From: Bacillota bacterium
GTDB taxonomy: Bacteria > Bacillota > Clostridia > Christensenellales > SZUA-584
DNA length: 64,000 nt
Assembly (NCBI GenBank): GCA_023410475.1
Contig: JAEYPS010000018.1
Coordinates: forward strand, 124,001-188,000
Direction: 5' to 3'
Part shown: in pieces, positions 25,385 through 34,464 of the stretch
Layout: each line of letters opens with the position of its first letter
How positions within the stretch are numbered: position 1 is the first letter of the stretch
Translations under genes and position numbers: made by a program
The notes under the pieces: generated by a model
Told to the model about the DNA's origin: nothing
What the model saw: the letters and a program-made list of their open reading frames with translations, nothing else
Database searches by the model: none

Positions 25385-25840
25385 ATGCTTATACTTATAA
25401 TAATACCTATTATCGCCGTGTTTATATACATTGGCATCAGGCTGAATAAAGTCGATAGATATCTGAACGAGCGCGGTTTTATAGCTATCGAGCCGAACCC
25501 TGCCGCAATCATACTTGGTGAAGGCGAGATCTCAATGCACGTGGCTGCGCTGCTTGAAAAACGCGGCATAGAGTCGTATATGCTTTCCGAACCCTACATC
25601 CTTAATCATGAAAAACCATTCCGCTATCTGTTCGCGCTTTCCGGAGACGACGCGGACAACATACTCATGTGTAAAATAGCGAGGAAGATTTACCGCGTGG
25701 AAGAAATGATAAGCCTTTGTAGTGACAGAGCAAATGAAGATATATACCGATCAGAAAATATACCATATATCCTAACAGAGACCGTTAACGCAGACACGCT
25801 TATGGGCATGGTCTTTAAGCGGCAGGAGGCTTGCCTTTGA
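25385..25840 (+). CDS. Membrane-tethered RCK/TrkA-N-like protein
   Basis: From the ATG at 25385 the protein is 151 residues. A single transmembrane helix (about residues 2-18) is followed by a Rossmann-like domain. The region AAIILGEGEISMHVAALLEK resembles the nucleotide loop of TrkA/KtrA, but the last glycine of GxGxxG is serine. Further on, FALSGDDADNILMCKIARK also fits RCK-N domains. The gene overlaps the channel gene by four bases, so it is probably a potassium-channel partner. An upstream TTG at 25307 is possible but has no ribosome site. Family assignment is mine and unverified. Confidence 0.6.
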   Translation: MLILIIIPIIAVFIYIGIRLNKVDRYLNERGFIAIEPNPAAIILGEGEISMHVAALLEKRGIESYMLSEPYILNHEKPFRYLFALSGDDADNILMCKIARKIYRVEEMISLCSDRANEDIYRSENIPYILTETVNADTLMGMVFKRQEACL

Positions 25841-27177
25841 TTAAGAAACTAAAGGCTCTTAGCTATCCGCAAATGATAGCGCTCGGATATTTCATAGTAA
25901 TAGCTATAGGTACGGCGCTTTTATCACTGCCGTTTGCCAGCCGCGGCAGCGCCCCCTCTTTCACAGGCGCCCTGTTTACTTCGGCCTCTGCGACGTGCGT
26001 GACCGGACTTGTTGTTTTCGATACATATACCCAATGGTCGCTGTTCGGGCAGATAGTTATATTGCTGCTTATACAGGTAGGCGGGCTTGGCTTTATGACT
26101 ATAATAACGATGTTCTCATTTCTCCTCAGGCGAAAGATAGGGCTTGTAGAGCGGGGCCTGCTTCGCGAAAGCATAAATACTATGTATGTTGGCGGAATCG
26201 TACGCCTCACCAGAAAGATACTGCTTGGCACGCTGATTTTCGAATTAATAGGCGCGGCTGCTCTTGCAATAAGGTTCATACCTCGAATGGGCTTTCTCAG
26301 CGGAATATACAACGCTGTATTCCACTCGGTATCCGCTTTTTGCAACTCGGGCTTTGACCTGATGGGCAAATACGGGGAGTATTCGTCGCTTACAACATTT
26401 TCAAACGACCCAATCGTTTTATTAACGATAATGGCGCTTATAGTTATCGGCGGCATAGGGTTCTTTGTATGGGACGATCTCTCAAAACACAAACACCGTT
26501 TTAAAAGGTATCAGCTTCATACAAAAATAGTGCTGTTTGTAACAGGCATACTTATCCTCTCAGGCGCGGTCTGTTTTTACCTTTTTGAAAAGGATAACTC
26601 TTTTTCCGGTATGCCTCTGGGAGAGCAGATAATCAACTCGCTGTTCTGCTCCGTCACGCCGAGAACGGCCGGGTTTAACACCGTCGATACGGCCGGGCTG
26701 TCACCCGCAGGCAATGTTTTGACAATGGTGCTGATGTTTATTGGCGCTAGCCCCGGTTCGACGGGCGGCGGTATAAAGACTACAACGCTGATAGTGATAA
26801 TCCTGTCGGCATGGGCAAGCCTTGGAAACAAAAAGGGTGAGAATTTATTCGGCCGCCGGCTGGAAGATTTTTCACTCAAAAGAGCGTCCTCGGTGGCAGT
26901 CGTAAATATGATGCTTATAGTCGTCGCCACAATGCTGATAAGCGCCACAAACAGTTCGCTTAGCGCTAACGGCGCGTTATTCGAAGCAACGTCCGCAATA
27001 GGCACGGTCGGCCTGTCAACGGGGGTTACAGGTTCTCTTAACACCTTTGCGCATATGATACTGGTTCTGCTGATGTATGCGGGCAGGGTGGGAAGCGTGT
27101 CGTTTGCGATATTGTTCAGAGAGCACAGAGTGCCGCCGTCAGTTCAAAGCCCGGCGGAAAAAATAATCGTAGGATAG
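25837..27177 (+). CDS. Potassium channel subunit, TrkH/KtrB family
   Basis: The 446-residue protein has four M1-P-M2 repeats of the SKT superfamily. Selectivity-filter regions are recognisable near SASATCVTGLV, HSVSAFCNSGFD, SVTPRTAGFNT and SAIGTVGLSTG. Length and absence of long extensions match KtrB. The TTG start at 25837 is chosen because AGGAGG is seven bases upstream; it overlaps the previous stop (TTGA). It imports K+ across the membrane with the KtrA-like subunit encoded nine bases downstream. Confidence 0.95.
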   Translation: MIKKLKALSYPQMIALGYFIVIAIGTALLSLPFASRGSAPSFTGALFTSASATCVTGLVVFDTYTQWSLFGQIVILLLIQVGGLGFMTIITMFSFLLRRKIGLVERGLLRESINTMYVGGIVRLTRKILLGTLIFELIGAAALAIRFIPRMGFLSGIYNAVFHSVSAFCNSGFDLMGKYGEYSSLTTFSNDPIVLLTIMALIVIGGIGFFVWDDLSKHKHRFKRYQLHTKIVLFVTGILILSGAVCFYLFEKDNSFSGMPLGEQIINSLFCSVTPRTAGFNTVDTAGLSPAGNVLTMVLMFIGASPGSTGGGIKTTTLIVIILSAWASLGNKKGENLFGRRLEDFSLKRASSVAVVNMMLIVVATMLISATNSSLSANGALFEATSAIGTVGLSTGVTGSLNTFAHMILVLLMYAGRVGSVSFAILFREHRVPPSVQSPAEKIIVG

Positions 27178-27185
27178 GGGTCATC

Positions 27186-27839
27186 ATGAAACAGGTTCTG
27201 ATAATAGGTATAGGGAGATTCGGACGGCATCTTTGCCGTAAGTTCATTGAGCTTGGAGACGATGTAATGATAGTTGACAAGAACGAAGAAAACTTAAAAG
27301 AGTTCCTTCCATTCGCTGCAAGCGCACAGATTTGCGATTGCACAAAGGCGGACGCGCTCAAATCGCTTGGGGTAAATAACTTCGATCTGTGCTTCGTATG
27401 TATTGAATCCAGCTTTCAAAGCAGTCTTGAGATAACGAGTCTGCTAAAGGAGATGGGGGCACGCCGGGTAATAAGCAAGTCAAGCCGCGACATACATACG
27501 AAATTCCTTTTGCGTAACGGCGCCGACGAGGTGATAGACCCCGAGCGGGAAAGCGCCGAGAAGCTTGCTGTGAGGCACAGCAACAACAATCTTTTCGACT
27601 ACCTCGAGCTTACAAAAGATGTTTCAATATACGAGATAACCCCTGCGGACAGCTGGCTGGGAAAGAGCATAAAAGAGCTCAATTTCAGAAATAAATATCA
27701 CGCGAGCATACTCGCGATAAAGGTGGACGACGACGTATCGCCTATGCCCCCTTCCGATTACAAGTTTCGAGAGGCAGAACACCTTATAATAATGGGGCGC
27801 AACAGCGACGTGGAAAAAATACTAAAAATCCTCAAGTAA
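27186..27839 (+). CDS. Potassium uptake gating subunit, TrkA/KtrA family
   Basis: The 217-residue protein has an N-terminal RCK domain with an intact GIGRFG nucleotide loop (about residues 8-13) and a C-terminal TrkA-C domain starting near residue 135 (SIYEITPADSWLGKSIKELN). It binds ATP/ADP or NAD and gates the KtrB pore; C-terminal domains of this kind bind cyclic di-AMP in other Firmicutes. The gene lies between the channel and the sensor kinase and surely belongs to the same transcript. Confidence 0.95.
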   Translation: MKQVLIIGIGRFGRHLCRKFIELGDDVMIVDKNEENLKEFLPFAASAQICDCTKADALKSLGVNNFDLCFVCIESSFQSSLEITSLLKEMGARRVISKSSRDIHTKFLLRNGADEVIDPERESAEKLAVRHSNNNLFDYLELTKDVSIYEITPADSWLGKSIKELNFRNKYHASILAIKVDDDVSPMPPSDYKFREAEHLIIMGRNSDVEKILKILK

Positions 27840-27865
27840 AAGTGGTAATATGCTATTGAGGTTTT

Positions 27866-29266
27866 ATGAAGAGACGGTATCTTGTGCGGTTGGTGCTGAT
27901 AATTACCGGGACAGCCATTGCTTCGGTAGTCCTGAATCAGCTGGGCGTAGGAAAAGAGAATATACTGATGGTGCTTATTGTGGGCGTGCTGCTCGTTACC
28001 ACTGTAACGAGGGGTTATGTCTTTGGCATTGTCGCGTCGATCGTAAGTGTGCTTACATTCAACTATTATTTTACCGATCCGGTTCATACGTTTATCATCA
28101 GCAATACAAACGATATCGCTCTTATGGTTTTTTTCCTCCTCGCGTCCGTTATATCTTCAAGCCTTACCGCACGTTTTCAGCAGCAGCTTCTGATCTCACA
28201 AAAAAACGAGATGACCGCGAGGCTGCTCTACGATGTGTCGCAGCGCTTGCTTAACGTAACGGGAGAAGCTAACATAATACATCACAGTATAAGATTCATC
28301 AAAGAGCATACCGGATTTGACAGCGTAGTGACTTTGGACGAAAACAAACAGGATTATTCGAGCGGCGGCTTTGTATCAGGTGAGAGCGATACTTGTGATG
28401 AACTTCCAATAACGGGTCTTGCGAATCGGCTGGGAACCCTTAGCGTATATCACAAGACGGCAGGCCTTGATATCGAGCAGCAATGGCTGCTGAATACCGT
28501 GGCAGCTCAGATGGGCATAGCTCTCGACCGCGAATACGTCTATAACGAACGCGAAAAAATAAGAATAGCCATGGAGAGGGAGCATTTAAAGAGCAATCTG
28601 CTTCGCGGCGTCAGCCACGATCTGCGAACCCCGCTAACTGGTATAGTGGGAGCGAGCAGTTTCATATTGCACAGCGGCAGGAGTCTCGATTACGACAACA
28701 TCGAGAACCTTGTTAAAGACATTAACGAACAGGCTGTCTGGCTCACGACTCTGGTCGAAAACATTTTGAACATGACAAGGATAGATAAAGGCAAGCTTAT
28801 GATAAATAAGCAGATAGAAGTGGTCGACGACGTCGTCAACGAGGCAGTGTCGTTCGTAAACGGACTCTCTGAACGGGCGTTTAAAAAGAACCTGCCCGCA
28901 GAAATGTTAGCCATCCCCATGGACGGCAAGATGATACTCCAGGTGCTGATAAACCTATTAAACAACGCGGTCACGAACACGCCCAAAGGCTGCCCGGTCG
29001 AGCTTACGGTAATCCGCGAAAGAGATAATGTATTATTCAGGGTCGAGGACGCAGGAGCTGGCATAGATCCGTCTATAAAGGATGAGCTGTTTAAGTCTTT
29101 TGTTACGAGCGGCAAGACCGGCGCCGACGGCAGGAGAGGCATCGGGCTCGGCCTTGCCATCTGTAAGGCAGTGACTGAGGCTCACGGAGGCGGTATTACC
29201 GCCGGAGTATCCCATCTCGGAGGCGCGCTGTTCGAATTCACGCTTCCTGCAGGAGAAGAAGCATGA
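27866..29266 (+). CDS. KdpD-like sensor histidine kinase (DUF4118)
   Basis: The 466-residue kinase has a four-helix DUF4118 membrane domain (about residues 8-97), a GAF-like region (about 110-225), and a HisKA/HATPase core. The phosphorylated histidine is His251 in GVSHDLRTPLTG, and the G2 box is GIGLGLAICKAV. The large N-terminal KdpD domain with its Walker A and USP parts is absent, so this is a short KdpD. It overlaps the response regulator by four bases. Placement after a Ktr system suggests control of K+ uptake rather than of a Kdp ATPase. Confidence 0.92.
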   Translation: MKRRYLVRLVLIITGTAIASVVLNQLGVGKENILMVLIVGVLLVTTVTRGYVFGIVASIVSVLTFNYYFTDPVHTFIISNTNDIALMVFFLLASVISSSLTARFQQQLLISQKNEMTARLLYDVSQRLLNVTGEANIIHHSIRFIKEHTGFDSVVTLDENKQDYSSGGFVSGESDTCDELPITGLANRLGTLSVYHKTAGLDIEQQWLLNTVAAQMGIALDREYVYNEREKIRIAMEREHLKSNLLRGVSHDLRTPLTGIVGASSFILHSGRSLDYDNIENLVKDINEQAVWLTTLVENILNMTRIDKGKLMINKQIEVVDDVVNEAVSFVNGLSERAFKKNLPAEMLAIPMDGKMILQVLINLLNNAVTNTPKGCPVELTVIRERDNVLFRVEDAGAGIDPSIKDELFKSFVTSGKTGADGRRGIGLGLAICKAVTEAHGGGITAGVSHLGGALFEFTLPAGEEA

Positions 29267-29955
29267 CGGAAGAGACGACAATTCTTATAGTTGAAGACGA
29301 TAAATATATAAGCTCGTTCATGACCGCGTTTCTTACAAACGAAGGCTACAAAACGATCACGGCGTCAACAGGCGAAGAGGCTGTGTCCCTTTTTCAAGCG
29401 AACAATCCCGAGATAATACTGCTTGACCTCGGGCTCCCGGACCTTGACGGCATTGAAGTTATAAAGCGCGTCAGGGAGAAAAACAGCGCCCCCATCATAG
29501 TAGTTTCAGCGCGCGAGGAGGAAAGCGAGAAAATAAAGGCGCTCGATCTCGGGGCGGACGATTATATGGTAAAGCCGTTCAGCGCTGGCGAGCTGCTTGC
29601 GCGAATACGAGTTGCCCAGCGTAAGATAGGCTCAGCCAATCACGATCAAGCCGACAAGTATACCAGCAAAGGACTTACCGTCGATTATGCAAAAGGGCTC
29701 GTTTATCTGGACTGTGAGGAAGTGCATTTAACGCCTCTCGAATATAAGCTTTTAAAGCTGCTCATAGCCAACAAAGGCAAAGTTTTAACTCACAACTATA
29801 TACTTAATCATATTTGGGGCTACGGTGATGCGGGAGACTCAAAAAACCTCAGAGTATTCATGGCAAGCCTGCGCCGCAAGATAGAGAAGGATTCCTCAAA
29901 CCCGCAGTTTATTCTGACACAGGTCGGCATAGGCTACCGCTTTGTAGACAAATAA
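29263..29955 (+). CDS. KdpE-like response regulator (OmpR/PhoB family)
   Basis: The receiver domain spans residues 5-118 with phospho-acceptor Asp55 (LLDLGLPD), acidic pair Asp12-Asp13 and Lys in VKPF. A winged-helix DNA-binding domain follows (about 132-228). It is the partner of the DUF4118 kinase, coupled by ATGA overlap. Probable targets are the potassium genes of the same locus. There is a 190-base gap before the convergent transporter operon. Confidence 0.95.
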   Translation: MTEETTILIVEDDKYISSFMTAFLTNEGYKTITASTGEEAVSLFQANNPEIILLDLGLPDLDGIEVIKRVREKNSAPIIVVSAREEESEKIKALDLGADDYMVKPFSAGELLARIRVAQRKIGSANHDQADKYTSKGLTVDYAKGLVYLDCEEVHLTPLEYKLLKLLIANKGKVLTHNYILNHIWGYGDAGDSKNLRVFMASLRRKIEKDSSNPQFILTQVGIGYRFVDK

Positions 29956-30020
29956 CGGCTCTGTGTGGCTCCCCCCTTTTTTGCTTTGTCCTGTTTAGCC
30001 AAAAGCTTGAGGGCTGTATT

Positions 30021-30048
30021 AAAAAGCCATGCCGCAATGCAGCATGGC
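30021..30048 (-). terminator. Terminator of the MacAB-like operon
   Basis: On the minus strand GCCATGC pairs with GCATGGC around a nine-base loop and is followed by TTTTT. It stands about 100 bases downstream of the permease gene and also faces the plus-strand regulator gene. Confidence 0.8.
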
Positions 30049-30146
30049 CTATATATTATAGCTTCTTCTCTCTCACCTCAAAAATCTTCTCGGTGATATG
30101 AAGAAGCTTAGGCCGGATACGCGTAAATAATGCGTACCCGAAAACT

Positions 30147-31310
30147 CTATTCGTACCTCAGCGCGTCTATAGGGTTAAGGCTTGCCGCCTTGTTCGCGGG
30201 GTATATTCCGAACACCACACCCACAAACGCCGAGAACCCCAGCGCGAGAGCTATCGTGCCCGCGTTCATGCCCATTCTGATACCCATCGCCGTACCGATT
30301 ACCTCGAGCCCGATCAGCGACAGCCCTATGCCTATTATACCGCCCGCGACGGATAATACAATGGCCTCTATAAGAAACTGCGACAGTATGTCGCTCTTCT
30401 GCGCCCCTATGGCTTTCCTTATGCCTATCTCGCGAGTCCTCTCGGTTACGGACACAAGCATTATGTTCATGATGCCTATGCCTCCGACAAGCAGCGATAT
30501 TGCCGCTATGCCCGACAGCAGTATCGTCATTATGCCCATGACCTCGTTCATCACCTCGAGTATCGCGTTCTGGTTTATTATAGTATAACCATCGTCGTCT
30601 CCCAGCTCGCGCTTTAAGAAATTGTCCGCGGCTGTCTCTGCGGTGTTAACCGCGTCGGGAGATACGGCCGATATATACAGCGTCCCGAATTCCTTGTCAG
30701 AAAACAGCCTCTGTGCGGTGGATAGCGGTATTATAACGTTGTCGTCCTTGTTGGCGAGCATCGTGTCCGACTCCTCGAGCAGCCCGACGATAGTGAAGTC
30801 ATAGCCTTCTATGTCGAGCTTGTTTCCAAGGCAGTCCTCCGTACCGAAAAGGTCGTCCGCAACGTTTACGCCGACAATGGCGTTATACGTATGCGCCTCC
30901 ACGTCTATGTCGCATATGAACCGCCCCTGCTTTACATCCTGCCTCGTAATATGCTGATATACGGACGTTACACCTTCTACGCTGTACGAGCCGCTCTCCA
31001 CTCCCGCCCTTATGTTTGCCGTTTTTGTAACGACGCCCGTCACTCCCCAGATGTTTTCGTCCTGCTCGAGCCTTTTTAAATCTTCCAGCGTCAGGTAAGT
31101 GGGCTGCGCGCCGGTAAACCTCACCTGCAAAAGGTTTGAGCCGAGGCTCTCTATCTGCCCGCTTATCTCTCCCGTCGCGCCCTGCACTATAGATATCAGC
31201 AGCGTGACCGCGACGACGCCTATTATTATGCCCAGCATCGTGAGGAAAGAACGCATCTTGTTGCCCTTGAGCGCTACGAACGCCATCTTAAGCGCCTGTG
31301 TGAACTTCAT
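30147..31310 (-). CDS. MacB-type ABC transporter permease (FtsX domain)
   Basis: The 387-residue protein has one N-terminal helix, a large extracellular MacB_PCD domain (about residues 40-235), and three C-terminal helices with the FtsX pattern ISLLVGGIGIMNIMLVSVTE. These permeases do not pump substrate through the membrane but couple ATP hydrolysis to extracytoplasmic movement. The ATPase is a separate gene, overlapping by four bases. In Gram-positives such systems export antimicrobial peptides or other compounds; the substrate is unknown. Confidence 0.93.
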   Translation of the reverse strand: MKFTQALKMAFVALKGNKMRSFLTMLGIIIGVVAVTLLISIVQGATGEISGQIESLGSNLLQVRFTGAQPTYLTLEDLKRLEQDENIWGVTGVVTKTANIRAGVESGSYSVEGVTSVYQHITRQDVKQGRFICDIDVEAHTYNAIVGVNVADDLFGTEDCLGNKLDIEGYDFTIVGLLEESDTMLANKDDNVIIPLSTAQRLFSDKEFGTLYISAVSPDAVNTAETAADNFLKRELGDDDGYTIINQNAILEVMNEVMGIMTILLSGIAAISLLVGGIGIMNIMLVSVTERTREIGIRKAIGAQKSDILSQFLIEAIVLSVAGGIIGIGLSLIGLEVIGTAMGIRMGMNAGTIALALGFSAFVGVVFGIYPANKAASLNPIDALRYE

Positions 31311-31993
31311 GCTATCTCACCCCCTGCGCTGTCAAAATCGATTCGCCCGTCGAGCATATGCACGCGCCTTTCAGCCATGTCCGCTATACCCGGGTCGTGC
31401 GTTATAAGTAGTATGCCCCTGCCCTCGGCGTGAAGCCCCGTGAGTATGCTCATTATCTCCCTGCCCGATTTAGAGTCGAGGTTTCCGGTAGGCTCGTCGG
31501 CGAGTATCAGCGTGGGATGCGTTGAAAGCGCCCGCGCTATCGCCACGCGCTGCTGCTGGCCTCCCGATAGCTCGCTCGGCCTGTGCGCCATGCGGTCTGA
31601 CAAACCTACCTTTTCAAGCGACTCGACTACCCGCTTTTTCCTCTCCGAGAGCGGCAGCCCTTGATATACGAGCGGAAGCTCAACGTTCTCGTACGCGGTG
31701 AGCTTTGCCAAAAGGTTGAACTGTTGAAATATGAATCCTATCTCGCGGTTACGTATTTCACCAAGCTGCCTCTCGGTGTAATCGTCAATAAGCTGGCCGT
31801 TGAGATAATACTCGCCCCCGTCCGCAAGGTCAAGGCAGCCGATTATGTTCATCAGCGTAGACTTTCCGCTGCCCGACGGGCCGATGACGGCCACAAACTC
31901 TCCGTCCTTTATGGTGAGCGTAACGCCATCCAGAGCGTGAACCTCGGCCTCGCCCATCTGATATGTCTTTTTTATGTCACGAAGCTCTATCAT
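31307..31993 (-). CDS. ABC transporter ATP-binding protein, LolD/MacB type
   Basis: The 228-residue ATPase has Walker A GPSGSGKST (residues 38-46), the signature LSGGQQQR, Walker B ILADEPTGNLD and the H-loop LLITHDP. The family belongs to the MacB/LolD group. It is translationally coupled to the permease and three bases downstream of the adaptor gene. No substrate-binding protein is encoded, as expected for a mechanotransmission system. Confidence 0.95.
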   Translation of the reverse strand: MIELRDIKKTYQMGEAEVHALDGVTLTIKDGEFVAVIGPSGSGKSTLMNIIGCLDLADGGEYYLNGQLIDDYTERQLGEIRNREIGFIFQQFNLLAKLTAYENVELPLVYQGLPLSERKKRVVESLEKVGLSDRMAHRPSELSGGQQQRVAIARALSTHPTLILADEPTGNLDSKSGREIMSILTGLHAEGRGILLITHDPGIADMAERRVHMLDGRIDFDSAGGEIA

Positions 31994-31996
31994 AGC

Positions 31997-33553
31997 TCAC
32001 TCCGAAGCCGCGGGGCTCGGCCTAGCGTTGTTATTTCCTCCGTCGCCCATACGTGGGCCGAACATCTGCATCTGTCTGTCCTGCCTGACCTGAGGCACGG
32101 CCACCTCGTCGCCCTCCGCAAGCCCTTCAAGAACTTCTATGCTCACCCCGTCGGTGACTCCCGTCTTTATCTTATGCGTCGCGGGAGTATAGTTAAGATC
32201 CTTGTTTATATCCTTGGCCAATACTACGTATTTTTCGCCGCTCACTATCTGGATAGCCTCTATGGGTATGAGCAGCGCGTTTTGCGCCGTCTGAGACACT
32301 ATCTCGATGTCGGCGCTCATGCCTAGCATAACCCCGTCTGCCCCGCCAAGCTCCAATGTTACGGTATAGTGCGTCACGTTGTTCTGCGACGATCCTATGG
32401 GGTTTATCTTTATTACCTCAGCGGTGTATTTCTTTTCTGGCAGCGCGTCGAATTTTACAGACGCCTGCTGGTTAAGCTTAATATCGGCTATGTCAAGTTC
32501 GTCTATATCGACGTCTATCTTGACCTGTTTGTTGCTCTTTATGGAAAACAGCAGCGCTCCGCCCTGCACGGCCTGGCCGCGGCTCAGCTGCAGCCCGGAT
32601 ATCACTCCGTCTGCCGGTGCCTTTACCGTTAGCTTATCAAGCTTATCCTCGACGTCTCTGAGGTCGTCCGCAAGCTCGGCGCGCTCGTCTATCTTCTGAT
32701 ATAGCGAGGATGATAATATATCTCCGTCCAGGCGGAAAACGTTGCCGCCTCTCGAAACTTCGCTTCCTTTTTTCTCATACACCCTCTTGACGGTGCCGCC
32801 CCTGCCGGTTATGTAAACAGGGCTCGCCGCCTCTATCGCTGCCTCGCCGAGGCCGGAGCCGTCAGCGGCGGTCAGTATAGCCGTTTTTCCGACCGCAAAG
32901 CCCTTCCTCCCGAAGCGCACGGTTATCTTTGATGAAACAGCGTCGACACGGGTTACGTCTCCGGCGGCGGTCCTTGCACCTGAGGTGACATTGAGCTTGT
33001 CTCCCTGCGCTATCCCTTCGATATACGGCAGCGTCACCTGCAGCATGTCGTCGGGGCTGACTATGGCCAGAGCGCCGTACTTGTCCATCACGGCATCAAC
33101 GCTGTCGCCTTTTGACGCGTAAAGTACGAGAACCGTGCCCTTTACGGGCGATTTTATATATTCGCTTCCCTTTGTGCTCCTCATGGCCGCTATTGATGCG
33201 TCTGTCTCGTCTATCTGCTTTTTGAGTGATTCTCGCTGAGCCGAAAGCTCGTCGCTATTGAATGTCGCTACAACGTCGCCTTCGCTGACGATGTCGCCGT
33301 TCTCCGCAAACACTTCCGATACCGTGCACGCGGACGCCGAGTAAACATCCTCGTCCCTGAGCGGCTCGACGGTGCCCGCGCCCTTCACCTTCACCTCTAT
33401 AGTGCCGCGCTGAACGCCTACTATATCATACGTCGTCTTCTGGCTCTGCGCTATGCCCGCGCGCATCTGTATGTACCCCAGCACCAGCAGCAAGACTATA
33501 ACCGCCGCTACGGCCAGTATGATTATCCTCTTCTTGCCCTTCTTTTTCTTCAT
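31997..33553 (-). CDS. MacA/HlyD-like periplasmic adaptor-type subunit
   Basis: The 518-residue protein has an N-terminal helix (about residues 9-28), a biotinyl-lipoyl-like domain, a coiled-coil hairpin (LKKQIDETDASIAAM) and beta-barrel domains. A second barrel/lipoyl segment occurs at about 215-345, which makes it longer than a standard MacA. The C-terminus is rich in Asn, Gly and Pro. In Gram-positive cells such adaptors sit outside the membrane next to the MacB-like permease. It is the first gene of the operon. A weak leader of about 200 bases lies upstream. Confidence 0.88.
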   Translation of the reverse strand: MKKKKGKKRIIILAVAAVIVLLLVLGYIQMRAGIAQSQKTTYDIVGVQRGTIEVKVKGAGTVEPLRDEDVYSASACTVSEVFAENGDIVSEGDVVATFNSDELSAQRESLKKQIDETDASIAAMRSTKGSEYIKSPVKGTVLVLYASKGDSVDAVMDKYGALAIVSPDDMLQVTLPYIEGIAQGDKLNVTSGARTAAGDVTRVDAVSSKITVRFGRKGFAVGKTAILTAADGSGLGEAAIEAASPVYITGRGGTVKRVYEKKGSEVSRGGNVFRLDGDILSSSLYQKIDERAELADDLRDVEDKLDKLTVKAPADGVISGLQLSRGQAVQGGALLFSIKSNKQVKIDVDIDELDIADIKLNQQASVKFDALPEKKYTAEVIKINPIGSSQNNVTHYTVTLELGGADGVMLGMSADIEIVSQTAQNALLIPIEAIQIVSGEKYVVLAKDINKDLNYTPATHKIKTGVTDGVSIEVLEGLAEGDEVAVPQVRQDRQMQMFGPRMGDGGNNNARPSPAASE

Positions 33554-33757
33554 ATTAAATTACGTTTCCTTCCGTAAATATAGATCTGCTTATATCTAGC
33601 GATTATTGCCCCGTTACTGAAAGCTAATCCATAGGGCGCAGGCAACTAATGCCCTATTCTACCAGTTAAAACGGCGGGCATACAGCGTGTTAGTGATTAC
33701 TTCACAATTAGTTTACATAGAGGTAAGTAGAACTGCCTGTTACTTACATGCGGGAGT

Positions 33758-34294
33758 CTAGATACCGTATTTCATCTCTGAGCGGTCAAAGAACATATCG
33801 ATTTTTGGCGGGCTGTAAGTAAAGTATATGAACACCGCCAACATAACGAGCACTATTATCATAGCGGCGGCATTCCAGCGCGCGCCCGAAAGCTTTTTCT
33901 TCGATACCGTGAGCGCGTACGCTATTAGCTGCCCAAGAGCGACAACTACGAACGATATGAGTATATCTATCGCGAGGCTTTCCGGAAGGATAAGCTGATA
34001 CCCGTAGAACAGCAGCAGCATGATAACGGGCATAATGGGAAGCGCTATCGCGTGGGAAAATATGAAGTTCTCAAACTTCCTGCCGGCTATGAAGTACAGT
34101 ATCACATACCATATTATCGCGGGCAAGAAAAACAGCTTGGCGTGCTCCCACGGGCTCTCGTTAACGGGCGCTATAGCCGCTGTTATGCCGCTCTTTAAAA
34201 CATCGCTGTACACAAAGTGCCATCCCGCCGCAAGCAGGAATACCACAAACACTCCTATGATGCTCCATACCCTGAGCTTCTTTTTATCGTCCAT
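33758..34294 (-). CDS. Membrane protein, DUF6512-like
   Basis: This 178-residue protein has about five hydrophobic helices and the segment VNESPWEHAKLFFLPAIIWY near residue 43, a pattern I associate with DUF6512 membrane proteins of Clostridia. No enzymatic motif is visible. The gene is next to the restriction-modification insertion: the left 73-bp repeat begins 86 bases upstream of its start. Before insertion it would have followed radA directly on the same strand. Confidence 0.7.
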   Translation of the reverse strand: MDDKKKLRVWSIIGVFVVFLLAAGWHFVYSDVLKSGITAAIAPVNESPWEHAKLFFLPAIIWYVILYFIAGRKFENFIFSHAIALPIMPVIMLLLFYGYQLILPESLAIDILISFVVVALGQLIAYALTVSKKKLSGARWNAAAMIIVLVMLAVFIYFTYSPPKIDMFFDRSEMKYGI

Positions 34295-34379
34295 ACCGAA
34301 TCTCCTTTACATTCCTTTTGTATCTTATGCAATGACCAAAAGAAACAATGCTGCCGGCAAGAAGAAATCATGTTGTCAG

Positions 34380-34452
34380 ATAAGTATCTCCAGCGCTTCA
34401 AACACGCTGCCCACGCCGTGCGCCTTCATCCCTTGGGGTATGTTTATGCCCT
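34380..34452. repeat. 73-bp direct repeat, left copy (radA 3' end duplicate)
   Basis: Identical base for base to 37361-37433. Read on the minus strand it encodes the last residues of RadA (ending SVFEALEILI) and is followed by its own in-frame TGA at 34376-34378. It is separated from radA by the restriction-modification gene. The match stops sharply at both ends. Confidence 0.95.
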
Positions 34453-34464
34453 CTTATCCTCTAC

